Part shown: piece after piece, positions 36,716 to 46,298 of the stretch
Numbering within the stretch: position 1 is the first letter of the stretch
Layout: every line of letters starts with the position of its first letter
Assembly: GCF_947494025.1 (NCBI RefSeq)
Contig: NZ_CANLTQ010000002.1
Coordinates: 186,001 to 250,000 of the forward strand
From: an uncultured Jannaschia sp.
GTDB taxonomy: Bacteria; Pseudomonadota; Alphaproteobacteria; Rhodobacterales; Rhodobacteraceae
Direction: 5' to 3'
Length of the DNA: 64,000 bases
Notes under the pieces: model-generated
Database searches by the model: none
What the model saw: the letters and a program-made list of their open reading frames with translations, nothing else
Told to the model about the DNA's origin: nothing
Position numbers and translations under genes: made by a program

Positions 36716-38086
36716 ATGTTGCAATGCATCTCGCCGGTCGACGGATCGGTTTACGCGGAGCGTCCAGCACTGAGCTTCGACGCGGCCCGCGCGGCCGTGG
36801 ACGAAACCCGGCGCGCGCAGGCGGACTGGGCCGCACGGCCCCTCGACGAACGCGTCCGGCTCGTCCTCGCGGGGATCGAGGCGGTGGGCGCGATGAACGA
36901 CGAGATCGTGCCGGAGCTCGCCTGGCAGATGGGCCGCCCGGTCCGCTTCGGCGGCGAGTTCGCGGGCTTCGCCGAGCGCGGCCGCTACATGGCCGACATC
37001 GCCGCCACGGCGCTTGCCGATATCGAGGTCGGCTCGGACAACAAGTTCCACCGCTACATCCGGCGCCTGCCCTGGGGCGTGGTCCTTGTCGTGGCGCCCT
37101 GGAACTACCCCTACATGACCGCGATCAACACCGTCGCGCCGGCGCTCATCGCGGGCAATGCCGTGATCCTGAAGCACGCCACGCAGACGCTTCTCGTGGG
37201 CGAGCGCATGGCGCGGGCCTTCCACGCGGCGGGCGTGCCGGAAGCGGTGTTCCGCAACGTCTTCCTCGACCACGACACGACCGATGCGCTCCTGCGTGCG
37301 CGGACCTTCGACGCGGTGAACTTCACCGGCTCCGTCGCGGGCGGGCAAGCGATGGAGCGCGCGGCGGCGGGCACCTTCGTCCCCGTCGCGACCGAGCTTG
37401 GCGGCAAGGATCCGGGCTACGTGATGGAGGACGCGGACGTCGCCGCGGCCGTGGACACGCTGATGGACGGGGCGATGTTCAATTCCGGGCAATGCTGCTG
37501 CGGAATCGAGCGCATTTACGTCCATGCCCGGCATTACGACGAGTTCGTCGAGCGCGCCGTGGCCTGGGCGCGGGCCCAGAAGCTGGGCGACCCGCTCGAC
37601 CCCGAAACGACGATCGGGCCGATGGCCCATGCCCGCTTCGCCGCGCATGTCCGCGCGCAAACCGAGGCGGCGGTCGCCGCCGGTGCGACGGCGCATCTGG
37701 AGCCCGATCCGGCCGATGACGGCGGCGCGTATCTGGGCCCGCAGGTGCTGACCGGCGTGACCCACGACATGGACGTCATGCGGGAGGAGAGCTTCGGCCC
37801 CGTCGTCGGCATCATGCGGGTCGCGGACGACGACGAGGCGGTGCGCCTGATGAACGACTCCCGCTACGGCCTGACGGCGAGCCTCTGGTCGGCGGACGAG
37901 GCGCGCGCCGCCGCGCTCGGCGACCGGATCGAGACGGGCACCGTGTTCCTCAACCGCGCCGACTACCTCGACCCCGGCCTCTGCTGGACCGGCTGCAAGG
38001 ATACCGGCCGGGGCGGGGGGCTCTCGGTGATCGGCTATCACAACCTCACCCGACCGAAATCCTACCATCTGAAGGTCTCCGCATGA
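36716..38086 (+). CDS. NAD(P)-dependent aldehyde dehydrogenase
   Basis: A 456-residue enzyme of the ALDH superfamily. Visible are the cofactor motif VVAPWNYP (about 125-132), FTGSVAGG (203-210), Glu227 in ELGGKDP as the general base, and the nucleophile region NSGQCCCG with catalytic Cys261 by the GQxC pattern. The ending ESFGPVVGIM is regular. It is probably the second oxidation step of the pathway, converting an omega-aldehyde made by the neighbouring Fe-ADH to the acid. ATG 36716 has GAGGG 7-8 bp upstream; ATG 36710 is an alternative. It overlaps the next gene (ATGA). Confidence 0.92.
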   Translation: MLQCISPVDGSVYAERPALSFDAARAAVDETRRAQADWAARPLDERVRLVLAGIEAVGAMNDEIVPELAWQMGRPVRFGGEFAGFAERGRYMADIAATALADIEVGSDNKFHRYIRRLPWGVVLVVAPWNYPYMTAINTVAPALIAGNAVILKHATQTLLVGERMARAFHAAGVPEAVFRNVFLDHDTTDALLRARTFDAVNFTGSVAGGQAMERAAAGTFVPVATELGGKDPGYVMEDADVAAAVDTLMDGAMFNSGQCCCGIERIYVHARHYDEFVERAVAWARAQKLGDPLDPETTIGPMAHARFAAHVRAQTEAAVAAGATAHLEPDPADDGGAYLGPQVLTGVTHDMDVMREESFGPVVGIMRVADDDEAVRLMNDSRYGLTASLWSADEARAAALGDRIETGTVFLNRADYLDPGLCWTGCKDTGRGGGLSVIGYHNLTRPKSYHLKVSA

Positions 38087-39228
38087 CGCTCTCCGGCCGC
38101 TGGTCCTATCCCAACGCCATCCGCTTCGGCGCCGGCCGCATCGCGGAGCTGCCGCAGGCCTGCATCGAGGCGGGCATGCAGCGCCCGCTTCTCGTGACCG
38201 ACCGGGGCCTCGCGAAGCTCGACGTGACGGCGCGCGCGCTCACGATCCTGGAGGAGGCGGGTTTCGCGCCCGCGCTCTTCGCCGAGGTCGATCCGAACCC
38301 GAACGAGGTGAACCTCGCCGAGGGCGTCGCGGCCTATCGTGCGGGAGAGCATGACGGGGTGATCGCCTTCGGTGGCGGTTCGGGCCTCGACCTGGGCAAG
38401 ATGGTCGCCTTCATGGCGGGCCAGATCCGTCCGGTCTGGGATTTCGAGGACGTGGCCGACTGGTGGACGCGCGCCGACAGCGACGCGATCGCGCCCATCG
38501 TGGCCGTGCCGACCACGGCGGGCACCGGTTCGGAGGTGGGCCGCGCGAGCGTCATCACGAATTCGCGGACGCACGAGAAGAAAATCATCTTCCACCCGAA
38601 AATCCTGCCGGCCATCGTGCTGGCCGACCCGGAGCTGACGGTGGGGATGCCGCCGCACATCACCGCGGGAACGGGGCTCGACGCCTTCGCGCATTGCGTC
38701 GAGGCCTTCTCCTCGCCGCATTACCACCCGATGAGCCAGGGCATCGCGCTCGAAGGGATGCGGCTGGTAATCGAACATCTGCCGCGCGCCTATGCCGAAC
38801 CGGACGATCTGGAAGCGCGCACCCACATGATGTCGGCCGCCTCCATGGGCGCGGTCGGGTTCCAGAAGGGGCTGGGCGCGATCCATGCGCTGAGCCATCC
38901 GATCGGGGCCGTCTTCAACACCCATCACGGCACCACCAACGCCGTCTGCATGCCTGTCGTGCTGGACTTCAACGCGGACGCGATCAGCGACCGCTTCGAT
39001 CGTGCCGCCCCCTATCTCGGCATCGAAGGCGGGTTCGACGGGTTCCGCGCCTTCGTGGACAGGTTCAACGACGGCTTCGGAGTGCCGAAGCGCCTGCGCG
39101 ATCTCGGGGCGGATCCTGCGCGGATCGACGAGCTCGTGCCGATGGCGTTGCGCGATCCGTCCTGCGGTGGCAACCCGGTCGAGCTGACCGAGGCGGGGCT
39201 GCGCGATCTCTTTGAAAGGGTGATCTGA
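38083..39228 (+). CDS. Iron-containing (group III) alcohol dehydrogenase
   Basis: A 381-residue NAD(P)-dependent dehydrogenase. The dinucleotide motif is GGGSGLDLGK (97-106). Metal ligands by the FucO pattern are Asp200, His204, His268 and His282, in TAGTGLDAFAHCVEA and IHALSHPIGAVFNTHHG, with spacings identical to FucO. All four are kept, so it should be active. It is last in the operon and shares ATGA with the ALDH gene. The expected job is oxidation of a primary alcohol, perhaps of a gamma-glutamylated amino alcohol, to the aldehyde used by the ALDH. Confidence 0.93.
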   Translation: MTLSGRWSYPNAIRFGAGRIAELPQACIEAGMQRPLLVTDRGLAKLDVTARALTILEEAGFAPALFAEVDPNPNEVNLAEGVAAYRAGEHDGVIAFGGGSGLDLGKMVAFMAGQIRPVWDFEDVADWWTRADSDAIAPIVAVPTTAGTGSEVGRASVITNSRTHEKKIIFHPKILPAIVLADPELTVGMPPHITAGTGLDAFAHCVEAFSSPHYHPMSQGIALEGMRLVIEHLPRAYAEPDDLEARTHMMSAASMGAVGFQKGLGAIHALSHPIGAVFNTHHGTTNAVCMPVVLDFNADAISDRFDRAAPYLGIEGGFDGFRAFVDRFNDGFGVPKRLRDLGADPARIDELVPMALRDPSCGGNPVELTEAGLRDLFERVI

Positions 39229-39284
39229 GGGTTCGGGCGAAACCATCCCGGCGGATGGGTCGTTGGGCGCGAACGGAGGTGCCC

Positions 39285-39803
39285 ATGAACTGGTCCGAGA
39301 TGTTCTTTCAAAGCTGGAGCGGGATCGTGCGAACGGTCATCGTGGGCACGCTCGCCTATGCGTTCCTCGTTTTCTCGCTCCGGGTCTCGGGCAAGCGGAC
39401 GCTCGCGAAGCTGAACGCCTTCGACCTCGTCGTGACGGTCGCCTTCGGCTCCACGCTGGCCTCCATCCTGCTGAGCGAGAGCGTCGCGCTGGCCGAGGGG
39501 GTGACCGCGCTCGTCCTTTTGATCGTGCTGCAATATGCGGTGACCACGCTTTCGGTGCGCTCCGAGCGCTTCGCTCGCGCCGTCCGCTCCGAGCCGACGC
39601 TGCTGCTGCGGGACGGTGTGCCGCTGCCCGACGCGATGCGCCACGCCCGGGTCACGAAGGCAGAGCTCGAAACGGTGGTGCGGACCGAGGGGCAGCGCGG
39701 GCTCGAGGATATTTCCGCGGTGATCCTCGAATCCGACGGCTCCTTCTCGGTGATCGACGGAGGGCAGTCGAAGCGAAGCCCCCATTCCGACGCCGGAACC
39801 TGA
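39285..39803 (+). CDS. DUF421 (YetF-like) membrane protein
   Basis: A 172-residue membrane protein. Three N-terminal hydrophobic segments (about 10-80) include LRVSGKRTLAKLNAFDLVVTVAFGS, the family hallmark. A small soluble domain of about 90 residues follows (ARAVRSEPTLLLRDGVPLPDAM, then the KAELETVVRTEG stretch). YetF-type proteins are widespread; in Bacillus some influence spore or membrane properties, but no general function is settled. A good ribosome site (GGAGG) precedes ATG 39285. It may be read with the operon upstream (56 bp gap) or independently. Confidence 0.9.
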   Translation: MNWSEMFFQSWSGIVRTVIVGTLAYAFLVFSLRVSGKRTLAKLNAFDLVVTVAFGSTLASILLSESVALAEGVTALVLLIVLQYAVTTLSVRSERFARAVRSEPTLLLRDGVPLPDAMRHARVTKAELETVVRTEGQRGLEDISAVILESDGSFSVIDGGQSKRSPHSDAGT

Positions 39804-39809
39804 CGACGC

Positions 39810-41246
39810 TCACCCCTCGTCGGGCAGCCGGACCGGCGCGAAGAAGGGTGCCGTGACGACGGTGAGAGCGACGAGGCAGGCATAGCCGATCGCGCCCAGC
39901 ATCGCCGCGCGGTAGGCCTCCTGGTCGCCCTGCGCCGCATCGCCCAGGATGGTGAAGAACACGCCTCCCATGATCGCCACGCCGAATGCGATGCCGACCT
40001 GCCGGATCGCCTGCACCGCGCCGGAGGCGGAGCCGGTATCGCTGTCGGACGCAGCGGCGAGGGCGACCTGATACAGCGGCGAGACGACGTTGCCGAGGCC
40101 GAGCCCGCCCAGAAAGAACCACGGCGCCATCCGGAGCCACGAGATCTCCGCGCCCATTCCCATCACGGCCCAGGCCTGCCCGATGAAACCCGCCGCGAAC
40201 AGAAGGCCGCCGCCCACGACGCGCGGACGCATCCAGCGCGAGCCGAGCCAGCCGCTCGTGGCAGAGGCGACGAGCACGCCGAGCGGGAACGGCGTCGTCG
40301 TCAGTCCCGATTGCAGGGGCGTGAGCCCGTAGCCGGATTGCAGGTACAGCGCCATCACGAAGAAATAGGCCGGCGCGGCCGAGAACAGCACGCCGCCCAG
40401 AAGCCCGCCGGCAAGAAACGGGCCGGAGCGGGTCAGCCGCATGGGCAGAAGCTGGGGCCGGTCGCGCGCCTCCTGCCGGCGCTGCCAGCGCAGGAACGCC
40501 CAGCCGAGCGGGAAGGCCGCCAGGACGGGCACGATCATCCAGCCCTGCCAGCCGAGCGCGGGCGCCTCGATCAGCGGGACCAGCACCGCGAGCATGGCCA
40601 GCGCCGCCAGAAGGATGCCGATCCCGTCCGTGCCGAGGCGCGCATTTCCCTCCGCGCGGGGCACCAGCAGCAAGGCGCCGACGAAGGCCGCGATCCCGAG
40701 GGGGATGTTGACGAGGAAGATCGGCCGCCAGGTCAGGTCGAACAGATCGGCGCCGATCAACAATCCGCCGACGATGGGGCCGGTCACGGAGGCGAGGCCC
40801 GCTGCCAGCGCGAAAAGACCGAAGGCCGCGCCCCGCTGCTCCGGCGGGAACAGCCGCGGGACCAGCGCCAGCGTCTGCGGCGTCATGATCGCCGCGCCCA
40901 TGCCCTGCACGACCCGCGCGCCGACCAGCGTGCCGATGCCCGGCGCAAGGCCGCAGACGAGCGAGGCCGCCGTGAAGACGACGATCCCGGCCATGAACAT
41001 GCGCCGGCGCCCGTAGAGGTCCCCCATGCGACCCGCCGGTAGGAGCAGCAGCGCGAAGGAGAAGGTGTAGCCCGCGACGATCCACTCGATCAGGTTGGGC
41101 GGCGCCGACAGTTCCTCCTGCATCGAGGGCAGAGCAACGTTCACGATGGTGATGTCGATCAGGTTCATGAAGTTCGCCAGCAGGAGCACGGCCACGGCCG
41201 CCCATTTGCGGCGCGAGGCGGAATCGGGGGAAGGGGCTCTGGGCAT
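39810..41246 (-). CDS. MFS efflux transporter, DHA2 (EmrB/QacA) family
   Basis: A 478-residue transporter with about 14 hydrophobic segments. The DHA2 motifs are clear: NFMNLIDITIVNVALPSMQ in TM1, GRMGDLYGRRRMF in loop 2-3, ARVVQGMGAAIMTPQTLAL, and the motif C stretch VTGPIVGGLLIG in TM5. These mark a proton-driven exporter of drugs or other amphiphiles. No membrane-fusion partner or regulator gene is adjacent. It ends 7 bp from the convergent DUF421 gene. Confidence 0.94.
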   Translation of the reverse strand: MPRAPSPDSASRRKWAAVAVLLLANFMNLIDITIVNVALPSMQEELSAPPNLIEWIVAGYTFSFALLLLPAGRMGDLYGRRRMFMAGIVVFTAASLVCGLAPGIGTLVGARVVQGMGAAIMTPQTLALVPRLFPPEQRGAAFGLFALAAGLASVTGPIVGGLLIGADLFDLTWRPIFLVNIPLGIAAFVGALLLVPRAEGNARLGTDGIGILLAALAMLAVLVPLIEAPALGWQGWMIVPVLAAFPLGWAFLRWQRRQEARDRPQLLPMRLTRSGPFLAGGLLGGVLFSAAPAYFFVMALYLQSGYGLTPLQSGLTTTPFPLGVLVASATSGWLGSRWMRPRVVGGGLLFAAGFIGQAWAVMGMGAEISWLRMAPWFFLGGLGLGNVVSPLYQVALAAASDSDTGSASGAVQAIRQVGIAFGVAIMGGVFFTILGDAAQGDQEAYRAAMLGAIGYACLVALTVVTAPFFAPVRLPDEG

Positions 41247-41414
41247 GGCGGATCCGGAGTTGAGACGATGCGCAACCTAATGGCCGGGGCGCCGGGGTCT
41301 ATGGTGACTGGCGCGACCGGTGCGGACCGTGTCCGGCGCGCACGACCGGACCCGGTCTCCGTCCGGCACCGGGGGCATTTCGCCGCGTCCCGCCCACGAG
41401 GGCCGCGTCGTTCT

Positions 41415-42800
41415 ATGTCCCGCGTGAGGATGCAGCGGGACGAGGCACGTGTGACGAACGAGGATACCGAAGACGCGCGCCGGGCAGGCGTGCCGGTCCC
41501 GTCGGGCAGGCTTGCGCGGCTCGCGCGGCTCGGCTCCACCGGGGCGGGCGTGGCCGGGCGCGTGGCGGCGGGTGGGCTGGCGGAACTCGGTCGCGGGCGG
41601 CGGCCGCAGCTGCGCGACCTCGTGCTCACGCCCGGCAACGTGCGCCGCGTGACCGATCAGCTTGCCGAGATGCGCGGCGCGGCGATGAAGTTGGGCCAGC
41701 TTCTTTCGATGGATGCGGGCGAGGTGCTGCCGCCGGAGCTCGCCGCGATCATGGCCCGCCTGCGCGCGGAGGCCGACGCGATGCCGCCCGCGCAGCTCCG
41801 CCGCGTGCTCGACCGCGAATGGCCGCGGGGCTGGCTTTCGACCTTCGCCCGGTTCGACGTCCACCCGGTCGCCGCAGCCTCCATCGGTCAGGTCCATCGC
41901 GCATGGCTGAAGGACGGGCGGGCGCTGGCGATCAAGGTCCAGTATCCGGGCGTCGCGGCCAGCATCGACAGCGACGTGGCGAATGTGGGTGCGCTGTTGC
42001 GGATCTCGGGCCTGCTCCCGCGCGGGTTCGACCTCGCGCCCTATCTGGCCGAGGCCCGCGCGCAGTTGCACGCGGAAACGGATTACATGGCCGAAGGCGC
42101 TCATCTCGCCCGGTTCGCCGACGTCCTCGCCGGGGACGACCGCTTCGCCGTGCCCGAATACGTTGCATCCTTTTCAACCGGGTCGGTGCTGTCGATGTCG
42201 TTCATGGAGGGCGCGCCGATCGAGAGCGTGGCGGAGGCGTCGCAGGCGGTCCGCGACCGCGTGGCCCGCGACCTGATCGACCTGACGCTGCGCGAGCTCT
42301 TCGTCTTCGGCTGGATGCAGACGGACCCGAACTTCGCGAACTACCGCTGGGACGCGGAGGCCGGGCGCATCGTCCTGCTCGATTTCGGCGCGACCCGGCG
42401 GATCGACCCCGCGACCGCCGATCTGCACCGCCGCCTTCTGATTGCCGCGCTCGACGGTGATCGGGACAGGCTGCGCGCGCTGGCCGGGGAGGTCGGCGTG
42501 ATCGGGCCCGACACGCCCGCCGGCCATGCCGACCGCATCCTCGACATGGCCGAGATCGCCTGCGCCGAGCTGCGCCGGACCGGCCCATTGGATATCGCGA
42601 CGCTGGACCTGCCACGCCGGCTGCAGGCGGAGGCGATCGCGCTGGCCGAGGACGGCCTGGTCCCGCCGCCGCTGCCGATGGAGGCGCTGCATGTCCAGCG
42701 CAAGATCGCGGGCATGTACCTGCTCGCCGCCCGGCTTCGCGCGCGCGTCCCGGTGCGGGAGATGGTGGAGGGCTATCTCGGACGGGCGGAGCCGGATTAG
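41415..42800 (+). CDS. ABC1/UbiB-family atypical kinase (AarF-like)
   Basis: Up to 461 residues. The ABC1 hallmark KxGQ occurs as MKLGQLLSMDAGEVLPPEL, and the A-rich nucleotide loop as AAASIGQVHRAWLKDGRALAIKVQYPGV. The metal and catalytic areas are MQTDPNFANYRW and LLDFGATR. The family includes ubiquinone-biosynthesis ATPases (UbiB) and other lipid-related proteins. This one lacks clear C-terminal membrane helices of UbiB, so it may be a second, non-Ubi paralogue. The start is uncertain: ATG 41415, ATG 41430 or GTG 41451 are all possible and none has an ideal ribosome site. The stop overlaps the convergent cupin gene. Confidence 0.85.
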   Translation: MSRVRMQRDEARVTNEDTEDARRAGVPVPSGRLARLARLGSTGAGVAGRVAAGGLAELGRGRRPQLRDLVLTPGNVRRVTDQLAEMRGAAMKLGQLLSMDAGEVLPPELAAIMARLRAEADAMPPAQLRRVLDREWPRGWLSTFARFDVHPVAAASIGQVHRAWLKDGRALAIKVQYPGVAASIDSDVANVGALLRISGLLPRGFDLAPYLAEARAQLHAETDYMAEGAHLARFADVLAGDDRFAVPEYVASFSTGSVLSMSFMEGAPIESVAEASQAVRDRVARDLIDLTLRELFVFGWMQTDPNFANYRWDAEAGRIVLLDFGATRRIDPATADLHRRLLIAALDGDRDRLRALAGEVGVIGPDTPAGHADRILDMAEIACAELRRTGPLDIATLDLPRRLQAEAIALAEDGLVPPPLPMEALHVQRKIAGMYLLAARLRARVPVREMVEGYLGRAEPD

Positions 42801-43357
42801 CCGTCCGTCGTCCCGGCCCAGACGGGGAGAAGCGGACCCCCGTCGCCCCAGACCGGATCGGTTCCGGGTCGAGGTACGGCCGCGATCCGATCGCGCATGG
42901 TGTCGTCGGCCGGCGCATCGGCCCGGACGGTCTCGTAATCTGATTGCCCGGGGGGATAGGCACCGCAGATCCGGAAGTTCCCGCTCGCCACGACCTGGCA
43001 ATGTCCGGTTCCCGGCGGCAACATGATCACGTCGCCGGCCGCGACCTCCACCCGTTCGCCCCCCGGACCGCCAAGCATCAGGGTGGCCTCGCCCGTCGCG
43101 ACGGCCAGCACCTCATGCGCGTTCGGATGGTAGTGGTGATAGGGAAAGACCTGCCAGACCCAGGTGCCGGTCCAGCCATTCGCCTCCAGAAGCGCGGTCA
43201 CCGCCTGCGGGTCGGCGCCTCCGCCCAACGCGCCCCGCATCAGGATCGCGGGCAGCGCGGGGTTGTTCGGAACCGTCCCGTCATCGACGAAGTGCAGCTT
43301 GCGGAACTCGACGTCGTCCGGCGGGGCGGGTTCTGCCATCCTGCTGCCCGATATCAT
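42797..43357 (-). CDS. YjlB-like cupin-domain protein
   Basis: A 186-residue single-cupin protein. It has the YjlB pattern: HFVDDGTVPNNPALPAILMRGA, then the first cupin motif FPYHHYHPNAHEVLAVATGEATLMLGG with several candidate metal-binding His, the second motif GDVIMLPPGTGHCQV, and the end TDPVWGDGGPLLPVW. The family's enzymatic role is unknown to me. ATG 43357 has AGGGGG upstream; ATG 43339 would also keep the domain. It overlaps the ABC1-kinase stop by 3 bp. Confidence 0.88.
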   Translation of the reverse strand: MISGSRMAEPAPPDDVEFRKLHFVDDGTVPNNPALPAILMRGALGGGADPQAVTALLEANGWTGTWVWQVFPYHHYHPNAHEVLAVATGEATLMLGGPGGERVEVAAGDVIMLPPGTGHCQVVASGNFRICGAYPPGQSDYETVRADAPADDTMRDRIAAVPRPGTDPVWGDGGPLLPVWAGTTDG

Positions 43358-43627
43358 GTCCGCCCCCTGACCTTTCGCACCCGGCGCCCACCGCACGGGA
43401 TACCGCATCCTTCGGGAAAAGCCATGAGCATGACCGCCATCGCCGAGGATCGGGATTTCAGGGTGCGGCACGGGAAGGCGCCGACGCGTCGAAATCTTTC
43501 GGAACGACGGTCATTCTCGGTACGCAGGGTCCGCCCGCGACCGCCGCGTCGGAGTCTACGCGCCGCCGGGGTGGACGGGCAGCGCCGCGCGCATGCCTTC
43601 GATCGTCCAGATTGCCGCTCCGTCCCC

Positions 43628-44986
43628 TCAGGACGCCACCCGGGCTCGCCATTCGTCCGCGTAGGCCCGAAGCGCGGGCGCGTTCGAGGGCGTGATCGTC
43701 GTCCCCCGCGCCATCCGGCGCCTTTGGGCGAGCAGGAGCGCGCTGCCGGCGGAGGTTCCGGTGGCAGAGGCGTTGGCTTCCACCTCGTCGCGCAGGGTGG
43801 CGAGCATGTCGAGGTAATCGGCATTCCGCGCGAACGGCCCCTCGACCACGACCGGCCCCTCCGCGCCCGCGAGAGCGAGGCAGGTGTCGGTCATCAATGC
43901 GAGGTACCACGAGATCGCGAGCATTCGCGCGCCCTCGGTCGCAGGCTCCGCCGTGAAGCCGCCCCCGCGCGCGGGAAACGGACCCGTGCCCCGCTCAACG
44001 GCCGGCAAGCACCAAGGCCCGGAGAGAGCCGCCGCGCGGTCCTCGGGACTCGGCACCGTCGCCGTGCCATCGCGCAGACGTTCGTATTCCCGCCCGCCCA
44101 TGAAGCGCGCGGAAGGGACGGGCTCGCCCCGGGCGGACACGTTGACCAGCGTGTCGCGCCCCGGATCGAGCGCCACCGTGCGGCCGCCGACCGCCATGAC
44201 GACGACCCAGGTGCCGGTCGAGACGATCGCGAAGGGCGCCTCCCGGCCGGTGAGGTGCGGATAAAGCGAGGCGTTGCTGTCGTGGATGCCGCAGGCGACC
44301 GGGGTGCCGGGGGCGAGCCCGGTCCGCGCCGCGACCTCCGTCGTGACGGTGCCGAGGATGTCGGAGGCGTGACGCGGCGGCGCGATCCTGTCTGCGAGGC
44401 CGAGCCGGGCGGGCAGCGAGGAGAACCGTCCCTCCCACGGGTTCCACAGATCGGTGTGGCAGCCGAGCGAGGTTACATCCGTGGCGTGCGCGCCGGTGAG
44501 GCGGTAGCCCCAGTATTGCGGGTAGGTCAGGACATGCGCGACGTGCTCCGCGAGGTCGGGATCCTCGCTCAGCATCCAGTGCAGCTGCGCCCCGAGGTTG
44601 AGCCCGTTCGGCAGGCGGGGGGAGCCTGTCTGCGCGAAGGGCGGGCGGATCGCGTCGTAGGCGTCGGCGCTGCGCGCGGGCCCGTCATGCTCGTAGTCGA
44701 GCATCGGCGCCGCGAGCCCGCCCTCCGCGTCGAGAAGCACGGCGGCGGCGCCGTGGGTCGTCACCGAGATCGCGTCGATCCCGTGGGTGGATTGCATCGC
44801 CGCCAGCCCGTCGAGCAGGAAATCCCAGTGCCCCTCGAGGTCGAAATGCGGCCAGGGCGGGCCGGGGCGGACCGTGTTCGGACGGGTGCGGACGTCGATC
44901 TCGGTCAGGCTCTCGCTCTCCACCAGCGCGAGCTTCGCGTTGGTCTTGCCGATGTCGATGACGGCGATGCGGCGCGGATCGCTCAT
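43628..44986 (-). CDS. rhaK: L-rhamnulose kinase of the FGGY family (RhaK type)
   Basis: A 452-residue sugar kinase. The N-terminal phosphate loop reads [16 protein letters not shown] and is of the FGGY type. The central [18 protein letters not shown] and [12 protein letters not shown] supply the sugar-binding and catalytic Asp, and [14 protein letters not shown] is the ADP-binding segment. As last gene of the rha import operon it matches RhaK of Rhizobium leguminosarum. There the kinase phosphorylates rhamnulose and is, unusually, required for uptake. The ATG at 44986 overlaps the mutarotase stop (ATGA). Confidence 0.9.
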   Translation of the reverse strand: MSDPRRIAVIDIGKTNAKLALVESESLTEIDVRTRPNTVRPGPPWPHFDLEGHWDFLLDGLAAMQSTHGIDAISVTTHGAAAVLLDAEGGLAAPMLDYEHDGPARSADAYDAIRPPFAQTGSPRLPNGLNLGAQLHWMLSEDPDLAEHVAHVLTYPQYWGYRLTGAHATDVTSLGCHTDLWNPWEGRFSSLPARLGLADRIAPPRHASDILGTVTTEVAARTGLAPGTPVACGIHDSNASLYPHLTGREAPFAIVSTGTWVVVMAVGGRTVALDPGRDTLVNVSARGEPVPSARFMGGREYERLRDGTATVPSPEDRAAALSGPWCLPAVERGTGPFPARGGGFTAEPATEGARMLAISWYLALMTDTCLALAGAEGPVVVEGPFARNADYLDMLATLRDEVEANASATGTSAGSALLLAQRRRMARGTTITPSNAPALRAYADEWRARVAS

Positions 44987-45300
44987 CGCAGGTGGAACAC
45001 CGTCTCGAGATCGCGCGCGAGGGGGGAGCCGTCGAGGTTCGTCTCCATGATGTCGGCCATGTGGTCCCACCAACGCCGCATCACCGGATGGTCGGGCAGC
45101 GCGTCCATGCCGTGATCGTCGGTCCGCCAGAGCACCGCGAAGAGGGTCGAGGTCTCCCGGTCGAGATGGATGGAATAATCGCTGACCCCGGCGTCGCGCA
45201 GGAGTTCCACGAGTTCCGGCCAGATCGCGTCGTGGCGGCGCCGGTATTCCGCCTCCCGCCCCGGCAGGAGCTTCATCGCGAAGGCGTGTTTCCCGCTCAT
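44983..45300 (-). CDS. rhaU: L-rhamnose mutarotase
   Basis: A small enzyme of 105 residues that interconverts the alpha and beta anomers of L-rhamnose. Diagnostic stretches are [24 protein letters not shown] and the closing [12 protein letters not shown]. The family's conserved His (in [11 protein letters not shown]), Tyr and paired Trp residues are present. The order permease-mutarotase-kinase is that of the rhizobial rha operon. The gene is coupled to both neighbours by ATGA overlaps. Confidence 0.95.
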   Translation of the reverse strand: MSGKHAFAMKLLPGREAEYRRRHDAIWPELVELLRDAGVSDYSIHLDRETSTLFAVLWRTDDHGMDALPDHPVMRRWWDHMADIMETNLDGSPLARDLETVFHLR

Positions 45301-46298
45301 GCGGCCCTCCCGGTGCGGATCAGTCTGTAAAGGCGCGGCAGGGCGATCACCGCGATCAGGAGCGCGCCGGTGAAGATGGACATCACGATCCCCGGCACGT
45401 TGAGGAGGCCGAGCCCGAAGGTCGCCATCCCGATGATGAGCGCGGCCAGCACCACGCCCGGGATGGAACCCGCGCCGCCCAGGATCGACACGCCGCCGAG
45501 CACGACCATCGTCACCACCTCCAGCTCCCAGGCGAAGGCGATGGAGGGGCGGGTGGAGCCGAGCCGCGCGGTCAGGCAGATCGCCGCGATCCCCGACATC
45601 GCGCCGGTCAGCACGAAGAGGATCATCTTCACCCGCGCGACGCGGATGCCCGAGAAGGTCGCCGCCGTGGGGTTGTTGCCGATGGCGTAGACCTGCCGGC
45701 CGAAATTGGTGGCGTGCAGCACCACCGCGTAGAGGCCGGCGAGAAGCGCGAACAGTACGAGCTCGAACGAGACGACCCAGAACACGTAGCCGCGCCCGAG
45801 CCAGACGAAGCTCTCCGGGTAGCCGTTGAACGCCTGATCCCCCAGCACGATGTAGCTGATCCCCCGGAACAGGCTCATCGTTCCGATGGTGACGACGATG
45901 GAGGGCAGGCCCAGCCGGGTGACAAGCACGCCGTTGAAAAGCCCGCAGACCACGCCCACGCCGAGGCCGATCACCGCTAGCCCCGCCGCGCCCACGTCGA
46001 ATTGCAATGCCCAGCCCATCGCGGTGGAGGCGAGCGCGATGATGCCCGCGACGCTCAGGTCGATCTCCCCCGCGATGATGAGGAACGCCATGGCGAACGC
46101 GATCATCGCCTTCTCGGTGAAGTTGAACGTCGCGTCCGAAAGGTTCCAGGGATCGAGGAAGTACGGGCTGGCCTGCGTGTTGGCGATGAAGATGAGGATC
46201 GCGATCACGGCGAGCAACAGCTCCCAGCTCCGCAGGATGCGCGCTCCGCACCCCGTGCCGCGGTCGGGCAGGCGACGGGCCTCGGCGGTCGGACTCAT
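45297..46298 (-). CDS. rhaQ: Rhamnose ABC transporter permease RhaQ
   Basis: A 333-residue inner-membrane permease of the BPD_transp_2 (ribose/xylose type) family, with eight to ten hydrophobic segments. Conserved signatures are [55 protein letters not shown] and [14 protein letters not shown]. It should form the channel together with RhaP. The coding start at 46298 overlaps the rhaP stop (ATGA). Confidence 0.92.
   Translation of the reverse strand: MSPTAEARRLPDRGTGCGARILRSWELLLAVIAILIFIANTQASPYFLDPWNLSDATFNFTEKAMIAFAMAFLIIAGEIDLSVAGIIALASTAMGWALQFDVGAAGLAVIGLGVGVVCGLFNGVLVTRLGLPSIVVTIGTMSLFRGISYIVLGDQAFNGYPESFVWLGRGYVFWVVSFELVLFALLAGLYAVVLHATNFGRQVYAIGNNPTAATFSGIRVARVKMILFVLTGAMSGIAAICLTARLGSTRPSIAFAWELEVVTMVVLGGVSILGGAGSIPGVVLAALIIGMATFGLGLLNVPGIVMSIFTGALLIAVIALPRLYRLIRTGRAA

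Noticed and set aside
43358-43627. Possible gene between the cupin and rhaK genes
   Set aside because: 270 bp; short frames with stops on both strands, no ribosome site and no recognisable motif.
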